From the NCBI GenBank assembly GCA_002343845.1, contig DDSQ01000005.1, forward strand, positions 1 through 24,704: 24,704 nt of DNA, given 5' to 3'. Made by a program: the position numbers and the translations under genes. Positions 8,274 to 16,390 of this stretch are shown here, piece after piece; positions within the stretch are counted from its first letter, which is position 1, and each line of letters opens with the position of its first letter. The stretch is from Planctomycetes bacterium UBA2386. GTDB taxonomy: Bacteria > Planctomycetota > UBA1135 > UBA2386. The notes under the pieces were generated by a model. That model was not told the origin of the DNA. It saw only the letters and a program-made list of their open reading frames with translations, and searched no databases.

Positions 8274-9599
8274 TCAGCGGCGCGACCAGCCACGCGCGCG
8301 CTCCGGGTCGAGTGGGTAGACGGCCCCCTCGAGCACCTCGCACATCATGTCCTTGCCATGGCGCTCGTGGACCCACTCCCAGACCGTCCGCCCGGTCGGG
8401 TCGACCTCGAAGACGCGACCGGCGCGAGGTTCGATGAGCATCCAGTTGCCGTTCGCGAGCCGCTGCGCCTTGCCGCCGACCTCCGAATAGAAGCGCCGCT
8501 CGCCGGCCTGATCGCGCGGGTAGAGCGTCTCGACGACGCCGCTGCCGATGGCGATGCGGAGCAGGCGGCTGCCGCCGAGGAACGCGCCGTCGAGCGAACC
8601 GTCGGAGTTGTTGTCGTAGACGCTGATCGTGCCGTCGCCGAGGAAGTCGGGGTCGTGCTGCTTGCTGAACGGGCCGATGCGCCACCACCGCACCGCGAGC
8701 GTCGCGGGGTCCATGATGAACACCAGGTCGAGGTGCTTGCAGGAGATCATCAGGTCGCCGGCGCGAAGCGACGGGTAGGCGGCGGCCATCGACGACGGCA
8801 GCTCCTCGACGTCGTTCATGTGCGTGATGTCGCCGGTCCGCGACTGCCACAGCATCCAGATGGCGCGGCGGAGTTCGGGGTGGCCGAAGATCGACGCGAG
8901 CACGCTGACTTCGCGCACGACCTCGCCGCCGGGGGTCACTTCGAGCGCGGTCTCCTCGGACACCGGCGGCAGCAGGCCCGGAAAGCGCTTGGCCACGTCG
9001 GCCGGGTCGCTGCGCCAGTACGCGCTGCTGACCCAGAAGTTGCCGCGCTCGTTCGGGGTGATCGAGTGGTGGGTGCGGTGGTCCAAGCGCCACAGCACCT
9101 CCCCGGCCGCATTCATCCGCACGAGGCCGTGGTACTCGATGTTGACCATCACGTCCCCGTTCTCGAACAGGTGCGTGCCGTGCACGTAGTTGGTGCGGGT
9201 GTGGAAGAAGTCGCCGAGGTCGTCACGATGCGGCGACGTGGGCCACAGCCGCAGCGGATTGGCGTCCCAGCGATGCAGCACGTTGCCGTCGCGATCGAGC
9301 AGGCGAAGGCCAGGTCCCCACTCGAAGTCGGGCCAGTAGCTCGAGACCAGGACGACCCCGGGCTCGACCGCGGCCCCTTCCCGACGCACGACGCCGGCGA
9401 AGTCGTGCCGCGCCGGGTGGATGTGGTGGGATTGGATGTCGACCTTCTGCTGCTGCACCTGCTTGCCCTGCTCGAAGGCGGTGACCAGGAAGTCGTGCGG
9501 GAACAGCCGGAAGTGCGCCGTCGAGAAGCCGAACAGGTAGGCGAGGAAGGCGAGCCCGAACAGGAACGCGATGCGCGGCAGCAGGTCCTTGTTGTTCAT
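8274..9599 (-). CDS. Membrane-anchored arylsulfotransferase-like (ASST, beta-propeller) protein
   Basis: The product has 441 residues. A single N-terminal signal anchor (about residues 7-28, IAFLFGLAFLAYLFGFS) places the rest outside the cytoplasm. The body shows repeated propeller-blade patterns of the Arylsulfotran_2 type: LRLLDRDGNVLHRWDANP, YVHGTHLFENGDVMVNIEY, HHSITPNERGNFWVSSAYW, DLMISCKHLDLVFIMDP and AGRVFEVDPTGRTVWEW. ASST enzymes transfer sulfate between phenolic compounds through a histidine intermediate. Several histidines sit at blade starts here (THLF, THHSI, THMND), but I cannot assign the catalytic one. Many family members may be non-enzymatic binding propellers. The start is the ATG at 9599. 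A possible -10 box TAAGGT lies about 40 bases upstream (9637-9642, minus). The small GYLGPG gene follows. Confidence 0.83.
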   Translation of the reverse strand: MNNKDLLPRIAFLFGLAFLAYLFGFSTAHFRLFPHDFLVTAFEQGKQVQQQKVDIQSHHIHPARHDFAGVVRREGAAVEPGVVLVSSYWPDFEWGPGLRLLDRDGNVLHRWDANPLRLWPTSPHRDDLGDFFHTRTNYVHGTHLFENGDVMVNIEYHGLVRMNAAGEVLWRLDHRTHHSITPNERGNFWVSSAYWRSDPADVAKRFPGLLPPVSEETALEVTPGGEVVREVSVLASIFGHPELRRAIWMLWQSRTGDITHMNDVEELPSSMAAAYPSLRAGDLMISCKHLDLVFIMDPATLAVRWWRIGPFSKQHDPDFLGDGTISVYDNNSDGSLDGAFLGGSRLLRIAIGSGVVETLYPRDQAGERRFYSEVGGKAQRLANGNWMLIEPRAGRVFEVDPTGRTVWEWVHERHGKDMMCEVLEGAVYPLDPERARGWSRR

Positions 9600-9705
9600 C
9601 GGCGACGAGGCCCGAAATCGCGACGGGCAGCGCGGCACCTTACCACCGTTTTGGGCGGCGCCCCTCAGGAACCTCGGCGGTCTCGCGCGCCGACGCGCGG
9701 GCCGT

Positions 9706-10779
9706 TCACAGGCAGGCGCGCTGCGTCATCGCGGCGTAGAGCGAGCGTGCGGCCTCGACCTGGTCGCCCGACAACCCTGCGGTCTCGCCCTCGCGCGCGG
9801 GCGGGCGCTTCAGGATGCCGGCACGGGCGTTCAAGGCAGCGGCATCGTCGAGCGCGATCGCCGCGGCGAGCGGCGCCAGGTCGCGTTCACCGAGCGACTC
9901 GAAACGGACCAGGTGCAGCCGCGGGTGGCCGGCGTGCGCCATCACGTGGCGATACGTCGCCAGCCAGTAGTCGAGCCAGAACGCGACGTGGAGCGGATCG
10001 CGCCCGGTCCCGCGGTCGAGCCAGCCATCGAAGTCGATCGGACGCAGGTTCTCGCCGAAGTCGAAGTGGCCGATGTCGGCCATGTAGCGGCGCATGAACG
10101 TGTCCTCGCGATGCAGCGTGGCGAAGCGTCGGTGCTGGCGGCACAGCGACCAGGCGTGCTGCAGCGGCTCGCGGAACGGCACCACGGCGATGGCGTCGGC
10201 GAAGGTGTCGAGCAGGTGCGGCAGGCGCGCGACGTTGGCGTTGTTCTTCGAGACGTAGCGGCAAGCGCCTGGCTTGTCGCGCGCGCGCAGCGCGATCACC
10301 TTGCGCATGTGGTCGACGAAGAACGCGACGAACTCTTCGTCGCGGCAGTCGCGCCACGGTGCGATGCGGTCGGGTCGGTAGTGCGCGGGCCAGAACCGCC
10401 GCCAGATCACTTCCTCGAACGCCTCCGGACTGTCCTGCGTGATGCGGATGCCGTCTTCGTGCACGCGTTCGCGCGGCGCCGACGTGCGCTGGAACGGGCG
10501 CGACAGCCGGTTCCACAGCATCGGACTCAGCACGAACGGCATGTCGCGGTAGGTGTGCGACGCGAACGTCGGCGTGCCCGCGAGCAGTTCGAGCAGGATC
10601 GTGGTGCCGGCGCGCGGCAGCGCGGTGATGAACACCGGTGGGCCGGGCCGGATCGCCGCCAGTTCGCGCCGGAACAGGCGCTGCTCGAGATCGGCGGTGC
10701 CGCACTGCGCGGCGGTCGTCGCGAAGGCGAAGCGGTGCAGCAGCCGGTCGAACAGGCCGTAACGCGCCGAGTCGGTCAT
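9706..10779 (-). CDS. Sulfotransferase family protein (PAPS-dependent type)
   Basis: The product is a 357-residue, probably cytoplasmic enzyme that would transfer sulfate from PAPS to a glycan or other acceptor. The 5'-phosphosulfate loop is ITALPRAGTT (about 51-60, PRAGTT replacing PKSGTT). The 3'-phosphate-binding region is VVPFREPLQHAWSL, with the conserved Arg and Ser in RxP...S. A YVSKNNANVARLPHLLD segment just before it is typical of the Sulfotransfer_3 group. The start is the ATG at 10779, which overlaps the stop of the small membrane gene as ATGA, so they are translationally coupled. It lies downstream of three glycosyltransferases, which suggests it sulfates their product; this is inferred from position only. 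Confidence 0.9.
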   Translation of the reverse strand: MTDSARYGLFDRLLHRFAFATTAAQCGTADLEQRLFRRELAAIRPGPPVFITALPRAGTTILLELLAGTPTFASHTYRDMPFVLSPMLWNRLSRPFQRTSAPRERVHEDGIRITQDSPEAFEEVIWRRFWPAHYRPDRIAPWRDCRDEEFVAFFVDHMRKVIALRARDKPGACRYVSKNNANVARLPHLLDTFADAIAVVPFREPLQHAWSLCRQHRRFATLHREDTFMRRYMADIGHFDFGENLRPIDFDGWLDRGTGRDPLHVAFWLDYWLATYRHVMAHAGHPRLHLVRFESLGERDLAPLAAAIALDDAAALNARAGILKRPPAREGETAGLSGDQVEAARSLYAAMTQRACL

Positions 10780-11147
10780 CGGCGGGCCACCCGCGACAAG
10801 GCGATGCCGGCGACGGTCGCCGCCAGCAGGATCGGCCACGTCATCGTCGCCGCGAGGACCTGGTCGAAGTCGACGATGCCGAGCGCCGCTGCCAGTGCTA
10901 CGACCGCGAGCGGTACCGCGAGCGCGGCCATGCTCGCTCCGGTCACGAACGCGAAGGCGACGAACAGTGCCTTGGCGTGCGCCTGCATCGCGCGTTCCTT
11001 CTGCAGTTCGTCGAGGTCGCGGCTGCGGACGTCGGCCATCGCCTGCCGGGTCTGCGCGAAGACGCTCTTGGCGCGCCGCAGCACGCCGAAGGCGCCCAGC
11101 AGCAGCAGGAACGACAGCACCAGCAGCAGGGCGAAGGCGGTGGTCAT
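10776..11147 (-). CDS. Small membrane protein of unknown function
   Basis: The product has 123 residues. A first hydrophobic helix (about 3-22) is followed by a charged, helical stretch (RRAKSVFAQTRQAMADVRSRDLDE is the core, given here in outline as residues 24-55). Two more hydrophobic segments follow at about 60-88 and 98-116. No family is recognised. The stop overlaps the sulfotransferase start by four bases, so it is probably a partner of that enzyme, perhaps recruiting it to the membrane (inference). The start is the ATG at 11147. The 137-base gap upstream to the glycosyltransferase stop holds a 9-bp inverted repeat (GACGACGAG 11151-11159 with CTCGTCGTC 11198-11206) around the predicted leader. 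Confidence 0.72.
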   Translation of the reverse strand: MTTAFALLLVLSFLLLLGAFGVLRRAKSVFAQTRQAMADVRSRDLDELQKERAMQAHAKALFVAFAFVTGASMAALAVPLAVVALAAALGIVDFDQVLAATMTWPILLAATVAGIALSRVARR

Positions 11148-11284
11148 CGCGACGACGAGAGACGAGCGGGCTGGTCGTCACTCTCGCACTCCGTTCGCTC
11201 GTCGTCCATGCGCCAGTGGGTTGTCGCCGGTGCGGCGCAGGCCCGATCGTTCGCCGCTCTGCCCATCCTCGGCGACCGCACGCT

Positions 11285-12373
11285 TCAACCCGCCGCCTCG
11301 GGATCGCTGCGGCGTGCGGCCGAACGGTGGGCCCGACGCCAGGCGTCGAGCAGGGACGAGGCCGCGGCCGACCAGGGAAACGAACTCGCCCGCTGGCGGC
11401 GGCCTCTGGGGGGGATGCCGTCGTCGGTGCGAGCGATGGCGTGCGCCCAGGCCGCGGCATCCCCGGCCGGCAGCACCGTGCCGGCATCCCCGACGACCTC
11501 TGGCAAGGCCGCTTGGTTGCTGACGAGCACGCGCGCGCCGTGCGCCAACGCCTCGAGCGCGGGCAGCCCGAAGCCCTCGTGCACGGACGGCACGACGACG
11601 GTGCGGGCGTGATGGTAGAGCGCGCCGAGTTCGGCGTCGGGCACGACGCCGAGCACGCGCAGCACGACGTCGCCCGCACGTGCGCGCAGGGTGGCGAGAG
11701 CGCCCGCATCGCGGCCGGCGAGCCACAGCTCGGGGCGCGTCGCGGCGGGCAGCGAACGCAGCGCGTCGACGACGACGGTCAGGTTCTTGCGCGCCTCGAG
11801 ATGCCCGACGTGCAGCACGTAGCCGTTCGCCGGGATCGGGAACGGCGGCGACGCATCGGTCGCCGCCGGCACGTCGACGCCGTTGTGCACCACGGCGACC
11901 GTCGCCGACGGCGCGAGGGCGCGCAGACGGCTCGCCGTCCAAGCACTCGGTGCGACGACGAGGGTGGCGCGCGTCAGCGAACGGCGGAGCGCAGCCCGCG
12001 CGAGCCAGCGCGGCCAGCGGCCGTGCCCGTCGACCGCGCGCAGGTCGTGGACGAGCAGGCACACCGGCACCGGGACGTCCGGTGCCAGCAGGAAGCCGTG
12101 GTCGAGCACCGTGGCGCCGAGTTCGCGCAGCGCCCGGGGCAGCAGCCGCCGTTCGGCGAGCAGGCGCCGCCACGTCGGTGCGGCGGGGATCGCGATGCTC
12201 TGCCAGCCGATGCCGTCGAGGTGCGGCGGAACGAAGTCCGGCCGATGCAGCACCGTGACGCGTTCGCCGGCCTGCAAGAACGTCGGCATGTGCGCGAGCA
12301 GCGACAGCAGCCGCCGGTTGGCGCCGGAGTGCGGGCCGAGCAGCCAGCCGGAGACGGCGACGTGCATCGTCAT
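11285..12373 (-). CDS. Glycosyltransferase family 4 (GT-B fold), third of three
   Basis: The product has 362 residues. The C-terminal nucleotide-sugar-binding half has the GT4 markers: GHLEARKNL at about 190-198 and the E-x7-E motif in HEGFGLPALE (E266 and E274). The N-terminal acceptor half starts MTMHVAVSGWLLGPHSGANRR and includes CLLVHDLRAVDGHG and APSAWTASRL. It acts as a retaining, cytoplasmic transferase that adds a sugar to a growing polysaccharide or lipid-linked glycan; the sugar cannot be named. The start is the ATG at 12373, whose first bases overlap the upstream glycosyltransferase stop as ATGA. It is the last of three tandem paralogues that are related but clearly diverged. Confidence 0.93.
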   Translation of the reverse strand: MTMHVAVSGWLLGPHSGANRRLLSLLAHMPTFLQAGERVTVLHRPDFVPPHLDGIGWQSIAIPAAPTWRRLLAERRLLPRALRELGATVLDHGFLLAPDVPVPVCLLVHDLRAVDGHGRWPRWLARAALRRSLTRATLVVAPSAWTASRLRALAPSATVAVVHNGVDVPAATDASPPFPIPANGYVLHVGHLEARKNLTVVVDALRSLPAATRPELWLAGRDAGALATLRARAGDVVLRVLGVVPDAELGALYHHARTVVVPSVHEGFGLPALEALAHGARVLVSNQAALPEVVGDAGTVLPAGDAAAWAHAIARTDDGIPPRGRRQRASSFPWSAAASSLLDAWRRAHRSAARRSDPEAAG

Positions 12374-13365
12374 GCGCCCAGCGCTCCGTGGATCGTGCGC
12401 CAGCGCGCGGCGACGGCCTCGGGGGAGAAGGCGCGCGCGCGGTCGTGGCCGCCGTTCGCGAGCCGATCGCGCAGCGCAGGATCGGCAGCGATGCGCAGCA
12501 GGCCGTCCGCGATCGAGCCGGTGTCGTCGGGGTCGACGAACCACGCGTGCTCACCGGCGATCTCGCGATGCGGCGGCAGCGCGGACGCCAGCACCGGTGC
12601 GCCGTGCGCGAGGCCTTCGAGCACCGGCAGTCCGAAGCCCTCGAAGCGCGACACGTGGACGAGCGCCGTGCACGTCGCGAGCAGTCCCCGCTTCGCCGGC
12701 TCGTCGACGAAGGCGTGCGGCGGCCCGACGAACTGCAGCGGCGGCAGCGTCGCACACCGCGAGCGCGCCGCGGCGTGTGCTGCGCGCAGCCGTTCGTGGT
12801 TCTTGCGCGGTCGGTCCCCGCCGAGCACCAGGAACGGACCGCGTCGCGCTTCGAGCGCTGCGCTGGTCGGCCGTGGGCCGAGCGGCGTGCCGTGCGGCAC
12901 CAGATGCACGCCGTCGCCGTGGCCGCGCAGGGTGCGCACGTCGTCGCGCGTCGTCGTCGACGGCGCCAGCACCGCCGCGGCGGCGCGCAACGACCGCCGC
13001 GTCGCCTGGCGACGCCACCACGAGGTTGTTTCGCCGCATTCCGGGTGCAGCCACGGGAAGTCGTGCGCCTGCGCGATGGTCGGACACGGCGCCCGCAGCG
13101 GCACGCTGGCCACCGAGCCGTGGCACGCGGCCGCGCGCAGCGAACGCAGCAGGCGCGGCAGTCCGAGTTGCCGTGCCATCGCCCCGCGCGGGGCCGCGAT
13201 CGCTCGGAGTCCGGCGATCGGTTCGCACGCAGCACCGTCGGGCAGCAACAGCACGCACTCCGCGGTCGTCGCCGGCACGAACGCCGCGAGGCCGTTCCAG
13301 AACGCGCGCGCCACGCCGGTCGGCGGACCGTCGCCGAAGCAGACGCCGTCGAAGGCGATCAGCAC
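12370..13365 (-). CDS. Glycosyltransferase family 4 (GT-B fold), second of three
   Basis: The product has 331 residues. GT4 markers are GGDRPRKNHERL at about 182-193 and the E-x7-E motif FEGFGLPVLE (E242 and E250). The N-terminal half contains AQAHDFPWLHPECGE and LAPSTTTRDDVRTL, the region equivalent to the VHDL and PS..T.DL segments of its neighbours. It is probably a cytoplasmic sugar transferase in the same glycan pathway as the two flanking genes. I chose the GTG at 13365 because the protein then starts VLIAFDGVCF, a proper first beta strand, and overlaps the upstream stop by seven bases. A much longer reading in this frame up to 14820 runs opposite or out of frame with the first glycosyltransferase and is not a fusion. 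Confidence 0.9.
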   Translation of the reverse strand: MLIAFDGVCFGDGPPTGVARAFWNGLAAFVPATTAECVLLLPDGAACEPIAGLRAIAAPRGAMARQLGLPRLLRSLRAAACHGSVASVPLRAPCPTIAQAHDFPWLHPECGETTSWWRRQATRRSLRAAAAVLAPSTTTRDDVRTLRGHGDGVHLVPHGTPLGPRPTSAALEARRGPFLVLGGDRPRKNHERLRAAHAAARSRCATLPPLQFVGPPHAFVDEPAKRGLLATCTALVHVSRFEGFGLPVLEGLAHGAPVLASALPPHREIAGEHAWFVDPDDTGSIADGLLRIAADPALRDRLANGGHDRARAFSPEAVAARWRTIHGALGA

Positions 13366-14438
13366 GCCGCGACCTCGTGGTAGATCGCAGCGTGCGCCGC
13401 GGCGCAGCGGTCCCAGGCGAAGTCGGCGGCGCGATGGCGACCTGCCGTGATGGCGAGGCGACGCACCTCCCGGTCGTGCAGCACGCGCTCGATCGCGGCC
13501 GCCAGCGCGCGCGGATCGGTGGCGTCGGCGAACACGAACGCGTCGTCGCCGAGCTCGTGCATCGGTGCGTTGTCGTGGGCGACCACCGGCACGCCGAGCG
13601 CCATCGCCTCGAGCGGCGGGAAGCCGAAGCCTTCCCAGAGCGAGGGGAACACCAGCGCCTGCGCGTGCGCGAGCAGCGACCACAGTTCGGCGTCGTCGGC
13701 GTCGCGTCGCCAGACCGCGCGGCCGGCCTGCTGCGCCGCGCGCAGTTCGGCGACGATCTCGTCGCACTCCCAGCCGACCTGGCCGACGACCACCAGCTGC
13801 GGCGCGTCGGCGAGCAGCGGCAGGGCCGCGAGCAACGGCCGCAGGTTCTTGCGCGGCTCGATCGTGCCGACGGTGAGCAGGTAGCGGCCGAGGCGCTTTG
13901 GCGGGGGAGGCGAGACCGGCACGTGGTCGGCGCCGAACGGCACCACGTGGACCGACCGCAGGGCCGGCGCGAACATGCGCAGGTCGGTCGCCGTCACGTG
14001 CGACGGCACGATGACCGCCGCGGCGGCAGCGACCGCGGCGGCCGTTCGTTCGCGCAGCACCGCAGCGTTGGCGCCGTGCCAGCGAGGGTCGCGCACGAAC
14101 GCGAGGTCGTGCACCGTGAGCACGCCCTTTGCGCGCGACAGCGGCGCGTGCACGTAGTCGGTCCAGTGGAACACGCGGGGCCGGCCCGCGAGTCGATCGG
14201 CGCCAAGCCCGAGCCGGGCCAACGTCGGCAAGGAGCGCCCGGGCCAGGGTGCGCGGTGCAGCGTTGCGCCGCGCGGGATCGCCGCTGGCACGCGCGCCCG
14301 GGCCAGTGAGTGTCCGAACAGGTGCAGCTCGCAGTCGGCGCGTGCCGCCAGCCCGCGCGCGAGTTCGCGCGTCGCCCGACCGATGCCGGAGCGCGTGAGC
14401 AGCGCTGGGCGGTAGTCGAGGGCGATCGGCAGGCGCAT
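13359..14438 (-). CDS. Glycosyltransferase family 4 (GT-B fold), first of three
   Basis: The product has 359 residues. It begins MRLPIALDYRPALLTRSGIGR, the typical 'Gi(G/A)RY/AT' acceptor-domain opening of mannosyltransferase-like GT4 enzymes. VLTVHDLAFVRDP is at about 106-118 and GTIEPRKNL at 191-199. The E-x7-E motif is WEGFGFPPLE with E269 and E277. It would add the first of the cluster-specific sugars or act in parallel with its two paralogues; substrate and linkage are unknown. The start is the ATG at 14438. An upstream minus-strand TAGGCT could be a -10 box but lacks a convincing -35. It is divergent from the anchored protein gene that starts at 14640. Confidence 0.93.
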   Translation of the reverse strand: MRLPIALDYRPALLTRSGIGRATRELARGLAARADCELHLFGHSLARARVPAAIPRGATLHRAPWPGRSLPTLARLGLGADRLAGRPRVFHWTDYVHAPLSRAKGVLTVHDLAFVRDPRWHGANAAVLRERTAAAVAAAAAVIVPSHVTATDLRMFAPALRSVHVVPFGADHVPVSPPPPKRLGRYLLTVGTIEPRKNLRPLLAALPLLADAPQLVVVGQVGWECDEIVAELRAAQQAGRAVWRRDADDAELWSLLAHAQALVFPSLWEGFGFPPLEAMALGVPVVAHDNAPMHELGDDAFVFADATDPRALAAAIERVLHDREVRRLAITAGRHRAADFAWDRCAAAHAAIYHEVAAC

Positions 14439-14616
14439 GCGCGATGGACGTGCGCAGCCTACCGCCCTTCCCGCGCTGCCCGCGTGCCGATCTGCGCCGG
14501 GACGGAACCCAGCATCGTGCCCCTCCGGTCGGGGGGCCGCGGGATCTCCCGCACGAGCACCGCCAGGAGTTCTCTCGCCTCCGTGCCGATGGCTCGGCAA
14601 CCGGCGGGTCGTCGAC

Positions 14617-14625
14617 TGCTATGGT
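14617..14625 (+). promoter_or_regulatory. Extended -10 element for the anchored protein gene
   Basis: TGC followed by TATGGT (14620-14625) matches an extended -10 promoter, with a weak -35 region. The predicted start lies about 8 bases before the ATG at 14640, so the leader would be very short. The rest of the 201-base divergent gap (14439-14639) holds short GC-rich inverted repeats and no small gene that I can support. Confidence 0.4.
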
Positions 14626-14639
14626 GCGGCACCGCCCGC

Positions 14640-16148
14640 ATGCGCCGCCGATTCCTGCTGCCTGCTGCCGTCCTGCTCGCCGCGGGCGGGCTGTGGCTGG
14701 CGACCGGCAGCGACGGGTCGCAGCCGCAGCCGCCGCCCGCACCGCCCCCGTCGGCGCCAGAACCGGCGACGCCGAGGCAGGACGCCGCGCGGCCGTTGCC
14801 GCCCGTGGCCGCCGACACACCGCGGGTGCACATCGAAGTCATGCCGCTCGAGACGTTCGTGGCCCCGCCCGAGCCGCGCGTCGTCGGCGTGCTGGTGAGC
14901 GACGGGTCGTCGGTGAAGGCGACCCTGCTCGCCGGTGCCGGTGCCGGCTTCGACGGCAGCCCACGGGCCAGCGGGGTCGCGCTCGTTGCGTTCGAGCACC
15001 ACGACGGCCGCGTACTGCGTCAGGTCGCGCTGCGCGACGGCCTCGTGCAGGTCCCCTTCGCCGGGCGGGTCGGCGCGAGCGGGCGCGTGGCCGGTCCGGA
15101 TGGACAGCCGTTGCCGGGCGCGACGGTCTGGTTCGGCGAGCACGACCACGACGGCAAGCGCCGCGAGGTGACGACCGATGCCGACGGCGCCTACGTCGGC
15201 GAACCGCTCGCCGGCGACGGCGTGCCGTTCGTGGTGCGAGCGCCCGGGTTCGCCACGCAGTGGCGCGCGGTGCGCGTCGGCACGCCATCGCCCGTCTGCG
15301 ATGCGCGGCTCGAGCGCGCGTGTGGGCTCGACGTGCAACTCGCCGCGACGGCGATCGAGCTCTCCTCGGCGCGCGTGTTCGTGCTGCCGTCGGACCAGGT
15401 CGGCACCGCGCTCGCGAACTGGCCGTTCTTCGGGCAGGCGATCACCGGCGGCTACGCCGTCGACGACGACGGTCGCGCCGCCGTCGACGACCTGCCGGCC
15501 GGCGTGACGGTCGAGCTGCTCGTGTTGCATCCACGCGCGGAGCGCGGCTCGCCGCAGCCGGTCGTGCTGAAGGGCGCACGCACGCGAGCCCTGGTGCCGC
15601 TCGTGTTCGCCGACCAGGTCTTGCAGGGATCGGTCGTCGACGAGGCCGGTGCGCCGCTCGCCGACGTGTCGGTGTGGGTGCACGACGGCCGCCGTCGGCT
15701 CGAGCCCGGCAGTTCGCAGCGGCTGTTGCCGCCGCACCTGGGCTTCGTCGGCTCGTTCGCGGCGGCAACGCGCCCGGATGGAACGTTCACGGTCGGCACC
15801 GCGAAGGTCCCGCAGCAACTCTCGCTGCGCGCGCACGGGCACGCCGGCCGCAACGTCGGATCTGGCGTGGTCGGCGAGAGGCAGCCGATCGTGCTGCCGA
15901 GGTGGAACGGCGGCAACGCGGCGTTGACGGTGCTGCCGCCACGTCCCGGCACCGCCTGGGTGGTCGAGGGCTACGCCGGCCCCCGTTCGCTCGCGGCCGA
16001 CGAGGCGTGGACGGCAGCACTGCCGCATGAGGGCCTCTTCGACTGCGTCTTGACGACCTGGCTCGGCGAGCGCGAGGTCGCCCGCGAACGACACCCAGCC
16101 CTCGTCGCCACGGGCCCCGTGGAACTGGCAGCGCCGCGCGTGCCGTGA
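14640..16148 (+). CDS. Anchored secreted protein with carboxypeptidase-regulatory-like domains
   Basis: The product has 502 residues. An N-terminal hydrophobic segment (about 6-22, LLPAAVLLAAGGLWLAT) has no lipobox cysteine and is followed by a Pro/Ala-rich stretch, so the body is exported and probably membrane-tethered. At least two beta-sandwich modules of the CarboxypepD_reg/CNA-B type can be seen. One is GRVAGPDGQPLPGATVWF with TTDADGAYVGEPL (about residues 155-195), the other GSVVDEAGAPLADVSVWV with TRPDGTFTVGT (about 330-385). Such modules mediate adhesion or spacing rather than catalysis, and no enzymatic motif is visible. I chose the ATG at 14640, just after the extended -10 element; an earlier in-frame ATG at 14589 lies upstream of it. 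Confidence 0.85.
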   Translation: MRRRFLLPAAVLLAAGGLWLATGSDGSQPQPPPAPPPSAPEPATPRQDAARPLPPVAADTPRVHIEVMPLETFVAPPEPRVVGVLVSDGSSVKATLLAGAGAGFDGSPRASGVALVAFEHHDGRVLRQVALRDGLVQVPFAGRVGASGRVAGPDGQPLPGATVWFGEHDHDGKRREVTTDADGAYVGEPLAGDGVPFVVRAPGFATQWRAVRVGTPSPVCDARLERACGLDVQLAATAIELSSARVFVLPSDQVGTALANWPFFGQAITGGYAVDDDGRAAVDDLPAGVTVELLVLHPRAERGSPQPVVLKGARTRALVPLVFADQVLQGSVVDEAGAPLADVSVWVHDGRRRLEPGSSQRLLPPHLGFVGSFAAATRPDGTFTVGTAKVPQQLSLRAHGHAGRNVGSGVVGERQPIVLPRWNGGNAALTVLPPRPGTAWVVEGYAGPRSLAADEAWTAALPHEGLFDCVLTTWLGEREVARERHPALVATGPVELAAPRVP

Positions 16149-16260
16149 CCTCGCGAACCGCCCTTGCCAGCGGGGGCCGGTTCGTCCCGAGGCGGGATCG
16201 CCGCAACGCACGATGACGTCGCGTGGTCCACGGCGCGCCGGCGTCCGCCGTCCGCCGCAG

Positions 16261-16290
16261 CCGACCTCGAGCGCCCGAGCGTCGTATTCT
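16261..16290 (+). promoter_or_regulatory. Candidate promoter of the small RNA
   Basis: CCGACC (16261-16266), an 18-base spacer and TATTCT (16285-16290) form a plausible sigma70 promoter with a weak -35 box. The predicted start, about 16297, is exactly the first base of a 9-bp hairpin. This coincidence is the main support. Confidence 0.35.
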
Positions 16291-16296
16291 TCGACA

Positions 16297-16390
16297 GCCG
16301 TGCACGTGTGTGCGCGGCGACCTCGTGTGGCTTCGTTGTGTGGTGGGGGGGACCGGACCTGGTGTGCAGGTTCGGTCCCCACTTTTCTTG
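16297..16390 (+). ncRNA. Candidate small RNA of about 93 nt with intrinsic terminator
   Basis: A 5' hairpin (GCCGTGCAC 16297-16305, loop GTGT, GTGCGCGGC 16310-16318; 9 bp with one G-U) is followed by a 29-base G/U-rich linker with two GTGTGG copies. A 13-bp terminator stem ending in TTTTCTT completes it. This is the standard layout of a trans-acting sRNA. It has no SRP, 6S or tmRNA signature that I can find. It could instead be the long 3' end of the 14640-16148 transcript, or an unknown leader element. Confidence 0.45.
16348..16389 (+). terminator. Strong Rho-independent terminator
   Basis: The 13-bp stem GGGGACCGGACCT (16348-16360) pairs with AGGTTCGGTCCCC (16368-16380) with a single G-U pair and a 7-base loop. 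TTTTCTT (16383-16389) follows. It ends transcription entering from the anchored-protein gene or from the candidate small RNA. Its T-tract overlaps the -35 box of the next promoter. Confidence 0.85.

Noticed and set aside
12370..14820. Possible 816-residue fused glycosyltransferase on the minus strand
   Set aside because: Only the part after 13365 has glycosyltransferase sequence in this frame; the extension is an out-of-frame reading of the first glycosyltransferase.
16297..16390. SRP (4.5S) RNA or 6S RNA identity for the candidate sRNA
   Set aside because: It lacks the conserved SRP GGAA tetraloop with its asymmetric internal loop, and it is too short and lacks the central bubble for 6S RNA.
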